The notes under the pieces are model-generated. The model saw only the letters and a list, made by a program, of their open reading frames with translations, did no database searches and was not told where the DNA came from. 64,000 nt of DNA from Bremerella sp. P1 (GTDB lineage Bacteria > Planctomycetota > Planctomycetia > Pirellulales > Pirellulaceae), in contig NZ_CP118164.1 in the NCBI RefSeq assembly GCF_028748185.1, forward strand, positions 620,001 to 684,000, in the 5' to 3' direction. Both the position numbers and the translations under genes were made by a program. Below, piece after piece: positions 28,662 to 36,772 of this stretch; the stretch's first letter is position 1, and the number at the start of each line of letters is the position of its first letter.

Positions 28662-30050
28662 TTACTTGCTATGAGGCACACCCATTTCGATCCACTTCTT
28701 GATCAACTCGATTTCCTCTTGCGGAAGCTTGCCGCCACGCGGAGGCATTTGTGGAACGAGTGAATCCGGCGGTGCGTTGAGCGACTTGAAGACCATGCTC
28801 TCGTCTGGTTTCCCTGGCACCGCACCTGGGCCTCCATAACCACCGATTAGGATCTCCTCACGAGTGTTTAGCGCGAGATCTCCCTTCGGCTCTTTCGTAT
28901 TTGTATGACAGCGATAACATTTCCGCTGCAGGATGGGCTCCACTTTGTCAGTAAAGAAGGCGAGCTGCTCAGGCGTGAACTCAAGCTCGGCCTGTTTCGT
29001 ATCCTCGCTCTTCATCGCTAGCGATTTTTCTTGATCGGTCGCTCGCTCAGCAACACCTGGCAGTAACTGGGCCATAGCATAGACGGACCAGGCAGTCGCA
29101 ACGGCTGAGATGAACTGATCTTTGTCGTGTGGAAACGAGGTCTCGAAGTGGGGCTGAACGAATGGGGCCCGCTTCTTCACGTGCCACGATCCATCTTCCA
29201 GCTGCGTGTCCAACAGAAACCGCAGCCCGGCCTGCAGGGCAGGGGCCTCGCGGTCAAGTTGTTCCGATTCAAGCAAAGCAATCAGCGCGGTACTGGTGGC
29301 ATAGGCATCGCTTGGCTGCTCGGGAAGCTGCGCCCAACCGCCATCATCCTGCTGCCAATCCAGCAACTTCTCGGCTTCATCACGCATGATCGACTCTTCG
29401 GCTTCAACCAGCTTCAGCGTACGCAGCTTCGACACACTTTCTTCGGTATCGCGGCTAGGTGTCTTGATGAGCCAGTCTCTCGCTTCGGTCACGCGGACGG
29501 CAACACCTAGTTCCGTATCTGGCGTGGTGTAATCGAGAATACCGCGGACAACCGCCCACGTGGTGGTGAAGGGACTAGCAACCGTTGGTGGACGAGGACG
29601 TCCCCTCCAGGCCCAATGATCACTTTCATGGTCAACCAGCACCAAGTGCTCGACAGCGAGGCTCGTCGCTTCATCAGCCGGCCAATCACCAGCCGACAGC
29701 GTCATCAACTGCCAGCCAATGCCGTCGGCCTGACCCGGCGTCCGCCCGCCAACCCCTACTCGCCGAATGGCCCGCGTGAGATTCGTCTGGGCCCGCTCCA
29801 TCTGATCGAGCACGATCTGCCGGTCGACTTCAAACCCATGCAGCCGCGCGGCCTCGATCGCTACCGTGGTAACGCCCCCATTGTGGCACGTGTAACAAGC
29901 CCGCTCCTGGAAAGCGACCTTCGTGGCCTTTTCCACCAGCGGCAACGCTTTCTGAATCGAAGCACGGAGCTCAGCATCGGAGACAGGCTGCTCGGCATGA
30001 AGCATCGGAGCAGAAACAACAAGCAAGATGAGAGAGAAGAGGAGTCGCAT
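28662..30050 (-). CDS. Planctomycete cyclase-like repeat protein with c-type cytochrome domain
   Basis: 462 residues from the ATG at 30050 (MRLLFSLILLVVSAPMLHAE, a signal peptide); a longer frame upstream to 30209 is less likely. A CYTCH heme motif at residues 52-56 begins a region with alpha-alpha toroid repeats of the squalene-cyclase/prenyltransferase type (QDDGGWAQLPEQP, LEDGSWHVKKR). A second CYRCH motif at 378-382 heads a planctomycete-type cytochrome C domain (PSCyt1-like) ending KWIEMGVPHSK, with PPRGGKLP before it. Such proteins are periplasmic and occur with DUF1553-type genes. Confidence 0.8.
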   Translation of the reverse strand: MRLLFSLILLVVSAPMLHAEQPVSDAELRASIQKALPLVEKATKVAFQERACYTCHNGGVTTVAIEAARLHGFEVDRQIVLDQMERAQTNLTRAIRRVGVGGRTPGQADGIGWQLMTLSAGDWPADEATSLAVEHLVLVDHESDHWAWRGRPRPPTVASPFTTTWAVVRGILDYTTPDTELGVAVRVTEARDWLIKTPSRDTEESVSKLRTLKLVEAEESIMRDEAEKLLDWQQDDGGWAQLPEQPSDAYATSTALIALLESEQLDREAPALQAGLRFLLDTQLEDGSWHVKKRAPFVQPHFETSFPHDKDQFISAVATAWSVYAMAQLLPGVAERATDQEKSLAMKSEDTKQAELEFTPEQLAFFTDKVEPILQRKCYRCHTNTKEPKGDLALNTREEILIGGYGGPGAVPGKPDESMVFKSLNAPPDSLVPQMPPRGGKLPQEEIELIKKWIEMGVPHSK

Positions 30051-30222
30051 CGTATCGGCTTTAGCTAGGGTCTTCGTGGGTAAAGACTTTGGCAATCGAG
30101 CGGACCTGGGCCCAACCAATCGAACCCCGGTGATAGGTTTGGGTTTCGGAGCATCGAAAGTACATGACCGCTGATTCAGCGAAACGGTCGCTGGACTATC
30201 TCGGATCACGATACCGCCCTTA

Positions 30223-30254
30223 TTGAGACCGACTCACCACAACGCTGGTCTCAA
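30223..30254. promoter_or_regulatory. Inverted repeat in the ferritin upstream gap
   Basis: TTGAGACC (30223-30230) and GGTCTCAA (30247-30254), a perfect 8-bp inverted repeat with a 16-base spacer, sits in the 476-base gap between the minus-strand cytochrome gene (start 30050) and the ferritin-like gene (start 30527). It could be an operator or a stem of a leader RNA. No other signal is obvious in the gap. Confidence 0.35.
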
Positions 30255-30526
30255 CAAAGCCCCTTGTTGAGAGCGACTATCTTTTGAGTAAAAATGCAAG
30301 TGGAGACCACGCATAGGGTTACTTCCCTCTAGATTTTGTCGATACGAGTGATACCATTCGGGAAGAAATTGAGACTGCACACGATGATGTAGCCACCGCC
30401 AAAGTATCGTTCAGGCTCGCGATTTGCACCGTAGATCTTAAAAAGATCGTTGGACTCCCTGCGGTGATGACGCAACACCCACGAGCGACTTTGATCGCTC
30501 TTCAGCCAGAATGAAAGGACACCACC

Positions 30527-30985
30527 ATGGATCAGGCCGTAATTGACAAGTTGAATGAAATTTTGAAGCACGAATGGACCGGAGTCGCTCAGTACTCGCA
30601 GGCCGGCTTCGTTGTCAGCGGACTGTGGCGCGAAGTTTACAGCGAAATGTTCCTGGAAGCCGCCAAGGAATCGTTTGGTCACGCCAAGATCATCGGCCAG
30701 AAGATTTCCGCTCTCGGCGGTGTTCCGACCATCGAGCGTAACCAGGTCAAGCAAACCGACGACCTGTACGAAATGCTGACCAACGGGTTGGAATTCGAAT
30801 CGAAGGCCGTCCAGCTCTATCAGGAAGTCCTGTCGATGGTCGACGGTAAGAATCGCCCGCTGGTCGTTCTGCTGGAAGAAATCCTGCTGGAAGAACAGGA
30901 AGGCGTCGACGAATTCACGATGATCCTGAAGGACCCGACCGTCGCCGCGCAAGCCAAGGGTGGCAGTGCGTCAAAGGCTGGCTAG
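30527..30985 (+). CDS. Ferritin-like protein (bacterioferritin/Dps family)
   Basis: 152 residues forming a four-helix bundle of the ferritin superfamily. The diiron-type Glu/His residues occur as KHEWTGVAQYSQ, LEAAKESFGHAKIIG (E and H), EFESKAVQLYQE and LLEEILLEEQEGVDEF. A bacterioferritin heme-binding Met is not evident. The protein probably stores iron or detoxifies peroxide. A 9-bp hairpin CGACCCTTT/AAAGGGTCG at 31003-31033 ends the transcript, although without a T-run. Confidence 0.87.
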   Translation: MDQAVIDKLNEILKHEWTGVAQYSQAGFVVSGLWREVYSEMFLEAAKESFGHAKIIGQKISALGGVPTIERNQVKQTDDLYEMLTNGLEFESKAVQLYQEVLSMVDGKNRPLVVLLEEILLEEQEGVDEFTMILKDPTVAAQAKGGSASKAG

Positions 30986-31002
30986 TCCGGCAAGAAAACA
31001 AA

Positions 31003-31033
31003 CGACCCTTTAAAACAGACGTTCAAAGGGTCG
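31003..31033 (+). terminator. 9-bp hairpin after the ferritin-like gene
   Basis: CGACCCTTT (31003-31011), loop of 13 bases, AAAGGGTCG (31025-31033). No T-run follows, so it may be a processing stem or a weak terminator. Confidence 0.45.
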
Positions 31034-31124
31034 CTGATTACACCAGTGTTGTTGTGGTAACACCCAGGCAGTACCCCAGGTCGCACCTAGGCGAAACCAA
31101 GGCACTTACCGCAACAATGCATTT

Positions 31125-31481
31125 CTATGCGGACTCCGCGTGCCAGACTCGCAGCGATGGAGCAGACGACGGATTGATTCGCCCTGACACGATGGCTTCG
31201 TCTGCCGGGCGAGTAGCTTTCAGAGTAACTCGCTCACGTTTCGCGGAAACCATGTCAGGCAAAGCACTTGCGATACCCAAGGCAGTTCGTAGTGCGGCAA
31301 GCGATTCTGGCGAAACTTGAACGCTGGACTGGGTAAACCAGCCCACACGCTGACCGCCGAAGCTTTGCTGGCGGATTTCGACAAAGGCGCAACCTTCGCG
31401 ATCCGTGCAATTTACGACGAGCGTGCGGTCGCGGTCTCCGGTCGAGATCGTTTCGACCACATGTTCTTTGAGGTAGGACAT
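31125..31481 (-). CDS. Hypothetical protein, PC4-like fold possible
   Basis: 118 residues. The core runs TLVVNCTDREGCAFVEIRQQ, then WFTQSSVQVSPESLAALRTAL, a strand-turn-strand-helix pattern reminiscent of the PC4/YdbC single-stranded-DNA-binding family, in which a beta sheet is followed by a helix starting with a Ser/Pro-Glu cap. The last 35 residues are basic and Ser/Pro-rich. The resemblance is weak and not confirmed. It is convergent with the ferritin-like gene and divergent from rpmF. Confidence 0.5.
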   Translation of the reverse strand: MSYLKEHVVETISTGDRDRTLVVNCTDREGCAFVEIRQQSFGGQRVGWFTQSSVQVSPESLAALRTALGIASALPDMVSAKRERVTLKATRPADEAIVSGRINPSSAPSLRVWHAESA

Positions 31482-31607
31482 ATATTAGGCGAGAGTGCTA
31501 TCGGCTTGGGTGAAGTTGATATCAAGTCTCAGTACATGCCTATTCTGGGGCGATTGCTTTCATGCGTCAATAACAAAAATCCCAAATACAGTAATTAGTG
31601 GGGCTTA

Positions 31608-31636
31608 TTGACGGTTCTGCGGAATGCCAGTATCAT
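31608..31636 (+). promoter_or_regulatory. Sigma70-type promoter of the rpmF-fab operon
   Basis: TTGACG at 31608-31613 and TATCAT at 31631-31636 with a 17-base spacer. It lies in the 318-base gap between the 118-aa gene and rpmF, giving a leader of about 160 bases. Nothing else is visible in that gap. Confidence 0.6.
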
Positions 31637-31799
31637 TTCGCGTTTCCACCTGCATATTGTGCCTCATCTATTTGAGGCTTTCATCGGACGTTCGCCCCAC
31701 CGGCCCCGGGTTCGACATCATCGACCGCGGTTATCAGGGCACTAAATTGAGGCAGGCAAGCGACTTACACCTTGCCACCCCCTCGTTGGAAACACGGTC

Positions 31800-32006
31800 A
31801 TGGCAGTACCAAAGAGAAAACAGTCGAATTCCCGTACCGGCATGCGTCGCGCTCACGATGGCCTGAAGGCCCGCGAGTTGACTCTCTGCCCTAATTGCTT
31901 GCACGAACGTCGTGTTCGCGTGGCCGTTCCGACCCACGTGGTGTGCCCCGAATGTGGTCACTACCAGGGCCGAAACGTTATGCCTTCAAGCGAAGTCGCC
32001 GAATAA
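31800..32006 (+). CDS. rpmF: 50S ribosomal protein L32
   Basis: 68 residues. The N-terminus MAVPKRKQSNSRTGMRRAHD is the L32 signature, and the four-Cys zinc ribbon (Cys30, 33, 49, 52: CPNC..CPEC) is complete. Placement before fatty-acid genes is widely conserved. The start ATG is at 31800. Confidence 0.97.
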   Translation: MAVPKRKQSNSRTGMRRAHDGLKARELTLCPNCLHERRVRVAVPTHVVCPECGHYQGRNVMPSSEVAE

Positions 32007-32137
32007 GCACCCCCCTGGGCTTCCAAGGGCACAAGACCGCTGGGACAATGCACCCACGGATGATTTCATCCGCCGGTGTAGACCTCCGCCAGCGGTCTGT
32101 CGACTTCGAAGCTTGATCGAGAGAAGGGCCCCCTGCG

Positions 32138-33046
32138 ATGAGCAAGATCGCATTTCTATTCCCGGGACAAGGCGCGCAAACCGTTGGAATGGGGAAATCC
32201 CTCTACGAGTCGCTGCCGGCCGCGAAAGAATATTTCGACCGAGCCAACGAGATCCTCGGCTACAACTTGGCCGAGGTCTGCTTTGAAGGCCCCAGCGAGA
32301 AGCTCGACTCAACCGTTCATAGCCAGCCGGCCCTGTTCGTCACGAGCATTGCGGCCCTGGCCAAACTGCGTGACGAATCCCCAGACGTCCTTCTTTCTGC
32401 GGAAGCCACCGCTGGACTGAGCCTGGGTGAGTACACGGCCATGGTCTTCGCCGGCGTGATGGAGTTTGAAGACGCCCTGAAAGTCGTTCAGGTGCGAGGC
32501 GAAGCAATGCAAGCCGCCTCCGACGCCGTGCCTAGCGGCATGGTCAGCATCCTGGGACTCGAGCCAGACGCTGTCGAGAAGATCTGCGACGAAGCCCGCG
32601 GTGACGGCATTCTTCAAATCGCGAACCTGCTTTGTCCAGGCAACATTGTCGTCTCCGGTACCAACGAAGCCTGTGAGCGAGCTGCGGAAATCGCCGACAA
32701 AAGCGGTGCGATGAAGGTCATTCCTCTGGCCGTCGCCGGAGCGTTTCACACGGAAATCATGCGGCCTGCGGTCGACAAACTGACTGCGGCGCTGGCAAAT
32801 GTCACGCTCAAGAGCCCTAAAATCCCGGTTATTTCCAACGTCGATGCTCAACCGCATGACAACGTGGAAGAGATTCGCTCGCTCCTGCAGCAACAAGTCT
32901 GCTCCCAGGTTCGCTGGGAACAGTCGATGCGTTACCTCTTAGATCAGGGCTTTGACGAGTTTTACGAAATCGGTGCGGGCAAGGTGCTTCGCGGCCTGAT
33001 GAAGCGAATCAATCGCAAAGTTGCGTTCACCGGCGTAGAAGCCTGA
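32138..33046 (+). CDS. fabD: Malonyl-CoA:ACP transacylase
   Basis: 302 residues. FLFPGQGAQTVGMGKS is the N-terminal FabD block; the active Ser95 lies in GLSLGEYTA, with Arg in VQVRGEAMQ and the catalytic His in GAFHTEIM. It transfers malonyl groups to AcpP in type II fatty-acid synthesis. It is second in the rpmF-fabD-fabG-acpP-fabF cluster. Confidence 0.97.
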   Translation: MSKIAFLFPGQGAQTVGMGKSLYESLPAAKEYFDRANEILGYNLAEVCFEGPSEKLDSTVHSQPALFVTSIAALAKLRDESPDVLLSAEATAGLSLGEYTAMVFAGVMEFEDALKVVQVRGEAMQAASDAVPSGMVSILGLEPDAVEKICDEARGDGILQIANLLCPGNIVVSGTNEACERAAEIADKSGAMKVIPLAVAGAFHTEIMRPAVDKLTAALANVTLKSPKIPVISNVDAQPHDNVEEIRSLLQQQVCSQVRWEQSMRYLLDQGFDEFYEIGAGKVLRGLMKRINRKVAFTGVEA

Positions 33047-33100
33047 GCCACTTAGCGCCCCACTAACTCTTTTGAATTCAACAGATTAGGCAATTTCCCC

Positions 33101-33859
33101 ATGAGTGACGCACTTCCCGTTGATTTGACTGGCAAGACGGCCATCGTGACTGGAGCCTCGCAAGGGATTGGTCAGCAAATCGCCATTGGCTTGGGCAAGC
33201 GTGGCGCTAAGGTCGCTTGTGTCGCCCGAAGCGCTGAAAAGCTGGCCGAGACGGTCGCGGCTATCAAGGAAGCCGGTGGCGAAGCGGAAGCCTTCCCATG
33301 CGACGTAACTTCGCGAGAAAGCGTCGAACAGCTAATCGACAAGGTTGCCGAAGACTGGGAAAAGATCGATATTCTGGTAAACAATGCCGGCGTTACCCGC
33401 GACAACTTGCTTCCTCGTATGACCGACGAAGAATGGGATACGGTCATCAATACGAACCTGCGAGGCATGTTCCTGTTCAGCCGAGCCGCCTCGAAGTACA
33501 TGATGCGTGCCCGATTTGGCCGTATCATCAACATCAGCAGCGTCTCCGGCATCATGGGCAACCCTGGCCAGACGAACTATTCGGCCTCGAAAGCCGGTAT
33601 GATTGGCTTCACCCGCAGCCTGAGCCGCGAACTGGCCGGCCGCAAGGTGACGATCAACGCCATTTGCCCAGGCTTTATCGAATCCGACATGACCAAGGCC
33701 TTGGGCCCAGCGGTCGAAGACGAAGTCAAGAAACGTATTCCAGCTAAGCGGATGGGCAAGCCGGAAGAGATCGCGGACGCGGTCCTTTTCCTTGCCAGCG
33801 ATCACGCTGCCTACGTCACCGGCCAGGTTCTGACCGTCGACGGCGGCATGACCGGCTAG
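33101..33859 (+). CDS. fabG: 3-oxoacyl-ACP reductase
   Basis: 252 residues of the short-chain dehydrogenase family. TGxxxGIG is TGASQGIG; NNAG is at about residue 93; the catalytic Ser-Tyr-Lys are seen as ISSVSG and YSASKAG. The C-terminus GQVLTVDGGMTG is typical of FabG. NADPH-dependent reduction of beta-ketoacyl-ACP. The next gene, acpP, is separated by an unusually long gap (about 215 bases) with several hairpins. Confidence 0.96.
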   Translation: MSDALPVDLTGKTAIVTGASQGIGQQIAIGLGKRGAKVACVARSAEKLAETVAAIKEAGGEAEAFPCDVTSRESVEQLIDKVAEDWEKIDILVNNAGVTRDNLLPRMTDEEWDTVINTNLRGMFLFSRAASKYMMRARFGRIINISSVSGIMGNPGQTNYSASKAGMIGFTRSLSRELAGRKVTINAICPGFIESDMTKALGPAVEDEVKKRIPAKRMGKPEEIADAVLFLASDHAAYVTGQVLTVDGGMTG

Positions 33860-33889
33860 CACTTATTGGAAACGCCTTAGTGACATTGA

Positions 33890-34049
33890 CTTAGATACCA
33901 GATTTTATCTAAGAGCGTGTTTCCTGAAAATTAAGATGGATAGGGTGGTCTCCACCTTGACCCGTTTTACTTGGGTCATCTATCTTGTTGAGCTTGAAAC
34001 TTCATAAAAAACCAACTTAAGTCACCATAGACGACCGAGCTTTCGGTCG
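33890..34049 (+). promoter_or_regulatory. Hairpin-rich leader before acpP
   Basis: Three stems lie in this gap. CTTAGATA (33890-33897) pairs with TATCTAAG (33906-33913). GACCC (33959-33963) pairs with GGGTC (33973-33977). CGACCGA (34032-34038) pairs with TCGGTCG (34043-34049). The last ends 13 bases before the acpP ribosome-binding site. The first could end the fabG transcript; the others suggest a structured 5' leader for the strongly expressed acpP. Confidence 0.5.
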
Positions 34050-34074
34050 CTTGCCCCAAAACGGAGGACACGTC

Positions 34075-34311
34075 GTGTCGGTTGAAGAGCGTGTAATTGA
34101 GATCGTTGCTAGCCAACTGGGTGTTGATAAAGAAAAGGTTTCCCGCGACAGTTCGTTCGTGAACGATCTGGGTGCCGACTCGCTGGACATGGTCGAGCTG
34201 GTCATGGAACTGGAAGAAGAATTTGATATCGACATTCCAGAAGATTCTGCGGATAAGATTGAAACGGTCGGTCAAGCGATCGATTACTTGGAAGAAGCCA
34301 AGAACTCCTAA
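34075..34311 (+). CDS. acpP: Acyl carrier protein
   Basis: 78 residues starting at GTG 34075, 6 bases after GGAGGA; a TTG frame 8 codons longer exists but is unlikely. The phosphopantetheine attachment Ser36 lies in [19 protein letters not shown], the universal ACP motif. Acidic helix II and the C-terminal [13 protein letters not shown] are normal. It carries acyl chains between FabD, FabF and the other enzymes of the cluster. Confidence 0.98.
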   Translation: MSVEERVIEIVASQLGVDKEKVSRDSSFVNDLGADSLDMVELVMELEEEFDIDIPEDSADKIETVGQAIDYLEEAKNS

Positions 34312-34359
34312 TCGGCTGATTTCTTCTTTCCCGCTTGTACTCCTAGCGTTCATAGAATC

Positions 34360-35601
34360 ATGAAGCGTCGCGTTGTCGTTACCGGAATGGGGATTGTCTC
34401 CTCGCTGAGCTGCCAACTGGATCAGTTTTGGTCGAAGTTGATCGCAGGCGAGACTGGTATCCACGAAATCAAAATCCTGGATCATTCCCGGTTCAAGGTG
34501 AAGTTCGCCGCCGACGTTCATGACTGGGCACCGGACGAGTACATCGACTCGAAAGAACAGAAACGTCTGGACCGTTTCTCTCAATTTGGAATGGTCGCGG
34601 GAATCGACGCCGTCACTCAGTCCGGCCTCGATTTCTCGCAAGAAGATTCCTACCGCTGCGGCGTGATTCTGGGATCTGGCGTGGGCGGCATCGCCACCAT
34701 CGAAGAGCAAACCGAGAAGCTCCTGACCAAAGGTGCTGATCGCGTCTCGCCGATGACGATTCCTCGCCTGATGCTCAATGCCGCGGGTGGTAACATTTCC
34801 ATCCGCTACGGAATGCGTGGTCCCAACTACACCGTGGCCACCGCATGTGCCAGTGCAACCAACGCCTTGGGCGACGCACTGAAAGCGATTCAATACGACG
34901 AAGCGGACGTCATGATTTCCGGTGGTACCGAAGCGGGTATCACGCCAATGGGAATCAGCGCCTTCTCGAACATGAAGGCCCTCTCGTTCCGCAACGACGC
35001 CCCGGAAAAGGCCAGCCGCCCATTTGATCTCGATCGTGACGGTTTCGTCATGGCCGAAGGTGCAGGCGTTGTGGTTCTGGAAGAACTCGAACACGCCAAG
35101 GCTCGCGGCGCGAACATCCTGGCCGAACTGGTCGGCTTTGGCTGCAGCGGTGACGGCGGTCACATCACCTCACCGGATCCAGAAGGCCGCGGGGCTGCTC
35201 GAGCAATGCAAAATGCATTGAATGATGCCCAGCTCGCACCTGAAAAGATCGACTACATCAACGCTCACGGTACAAGCACGCCCCCAGGCGATAAGGCCGA
35301 AACAATCGCTATCAAGACAGTCTATGGCGACCACGCCTATAAACTGGCGGTCTCCAGCACGAAGAGCTCGCTGGGTCACTCGCTGGGTGCCAGTGGCGGT
35401 ATCGAGCTGATCGCGTGCATCAAGGCCATCCGGGAAGGCATCATTCCGCCGACCATTAACCTGGATAAGCCAGACCCTGCTTGTGATCTCGATTACACGC
35501 CAAACGAAGCCAAGGACCGCAAGGTCAGCTATGCAATGAGCAACAGCTTCGGTTTCGGTGGGCACAACGCGTGTGTCATCGCTAAAGAGTACGCCGAGTA
35601 A
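34360..35601 (+). CDS. fabF: 3-oxoacyl-ACP synthase II
   Basis: 413 residues. The catalytic triad of the condensing enzyme is complete: Cys163 in ATACASATNAL, His in INAHGTSTPPGD, and His in KSSLGHSLGASG (with the Lys of STKSS). The N-terminus MKRRVVVTGMG is the usual FabF opening. It extends acyl-ACP with malonyl-ACP. Compare the later paralogue at 38335, in which two of these residues are lost. Confidence 0.97.
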   Translation: MKRRVVVTGMGIVSSLSCQLDQFWSKLIAGETGIHEIKILDHSRFKVKFAADVHDWAPDEYIDSKEQKRLDRFSQFGMVAGIDAVTQSGLDFSQEDSYRCGVILGSGVGGIATIEEQTEKLLTKGADRVSPMTIPRLMLNAAGGNISIRYGMRGPNYTVATACASATNALGDALKAIQYDEADVMISGGTEAGITPMGISAFSNMKALSFRNDAPEKASRPFDLDRDGFVMAEGAGVVVLEELEHAKARGANILAELVGFGCSGDGGHITSPDPEGRGAARAMQNALNDAQLAPEKIDYINAHGTSTPPGDKAETIAIKTVYGDHAYKLAVSSTKSSLGHSLGASGGIELIACIKAIREGIIPPTINLDKPDPACDLDYTPNEAKDRKVSYAMSNSFGFGGHNACVIAKEYAE

Positions 35602-35731
35602 TCTCAGCGCGTCTTCATTCGGTGGAAATCCTTGCGTTTTTCCTCGCTTTGGGGAATGATCGGTAATTAGGAACCCCGTTTCTGGCCAATCGCGGGGAAC
35701 GTTTGATTTCGTTACCGAGAACTACGCGAGC

Positions 35732-36619
35732 ATGATTCGCATTACCTGTCCCTGCTGCGGTGTCGGCATCAACGCCGAAGAGCGTCTGATTGGGCAGACG
35801 GTCCGCTGCCCAAAATGCTTGAGCATCACCAAAGTCCTTCGTCCCAAGAGTGACGATGACGATCTAGCCCCCGTTATCGAACCAAGCTACGAAACCAAAG
35901 TCTACGAAGACCAGCGACCTCAGCCCACCGACTGCCCTAAGTGCGGCAAGGTCATTCCTGCCGAGCAGTATCTCTGCAAAGGCTGCGGCTGGCATCTCAA
36001 ACTCGAGGCCTACTTCGAGGATCTCACCGAAGAAGCCCTCGCGAAGGACTCCGAGCCTAAAACCAAGATGGAAAAGTGGCTCGAGGAACAGCTTCACGAA
36101 CTGGCGACCCCCAGAGACCTGTTAATCGCATCGGGCCTATGTGCGGCCTTTTTGGGTTTCGTATTCGTTGTCGTAGGGAGAATTCTCTTTGGCGTTCTCG
36201 GGGGAACGATTGTCGGGCTCATGCTCGCTGCCGGCCTGGCCTTTGGCTGGTTCGTGCTCATGCAAAGATTGGGTGCACTGAATGACCCCAAACGAGAAGA
36301 ACGACTTCAGCGAGAACGCATGCAACAGCGGGCTAAAGTCGCTCGCAATCCAGGGCGGGGCAGGGGAGTGAGCGAGGCGATCGCCAAGCCTATTGGCGAG
36401 TCACACTCGACCGCCTCGGCTTCGCTTGAACGAATATCGCTTCCCGACGATGAGTACGATACCGACGATATCGATCTCTTCTCAGACGAGCCTGCGAAAC
36501 CCTCTAAGACCACACCGCAAAGTGCATCAGCCAGCTCACCACAGCACGCTAGCAGCCCGTCTCCCACGGAGAAACCATCGAAGAACAACGATGACGACTG
36601 GCTGGACAAACTTCTCTAG
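35732..36619 (+). CDS. Zinc-ribbon membrane protein (MJ0042-like)
   Basis: 295 residues: two zinc ribbons (CPCCGVGINAEERLIGQTVRCPKC, then CPKCGKVIPAEQYLCKGCGWHL), a short helical linker, a pair of transmembrane helices around residues 130-170 (LLIASGLCAAFLGFVFVVV and GGTIVGLMLAAGLAFGWFV), and an Asp/Ser/Pro-rich C-terminal tail ending DDDWLDKLL. MJ0042-type ribbons with a membrane anchor are very frequent in planctomycetes. Function unknown. Confidence 0.75.
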   Translation: MIRITCPCCGVGINAEERLIGQTVRCPKCLSITKVLRPKSDDDDLAPVIEPSYETKVYEDQRPQPTDCPKCGKVIPAEQYLCKGCGWHLKLEAYFEDLTEEALAKDSEPKTKMEKWLEEQLHELATPRDLLIASGLCAAFLGFVFVVVGRILFGVLGGTIVGLMLAAGLAFGWFVLMQRLGALNDPKREERLQRERMQQRAKVARNPGRGRGVSEAIAKPIGESHSTASASLERISLPDDEYDTDDIDLFSDEPAKPSKTTPQSASASSPQHASSPSPTEKPSKNNDDDWLDKLL

Positions 36620-36772
36620 CGACCGATTCTCGATCGGTTTTGGCTCGATCGGTCGATTCGCCTTGTGGCACTTCTAAGCGGTTCCTATACTCCGGCAACT
36701 TTCGACGGAGCGTCTCAGCCAACAGTGGAATCGGCGAGACCAGATTGGCGTCGGATCATGGAGGAACGAATC

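Noticed and set aside
33976-35163. Long minus-strand frame opposite acpP and fabF.
   Set aside because: It mirrors two certain genes and shows no protein-family motif.
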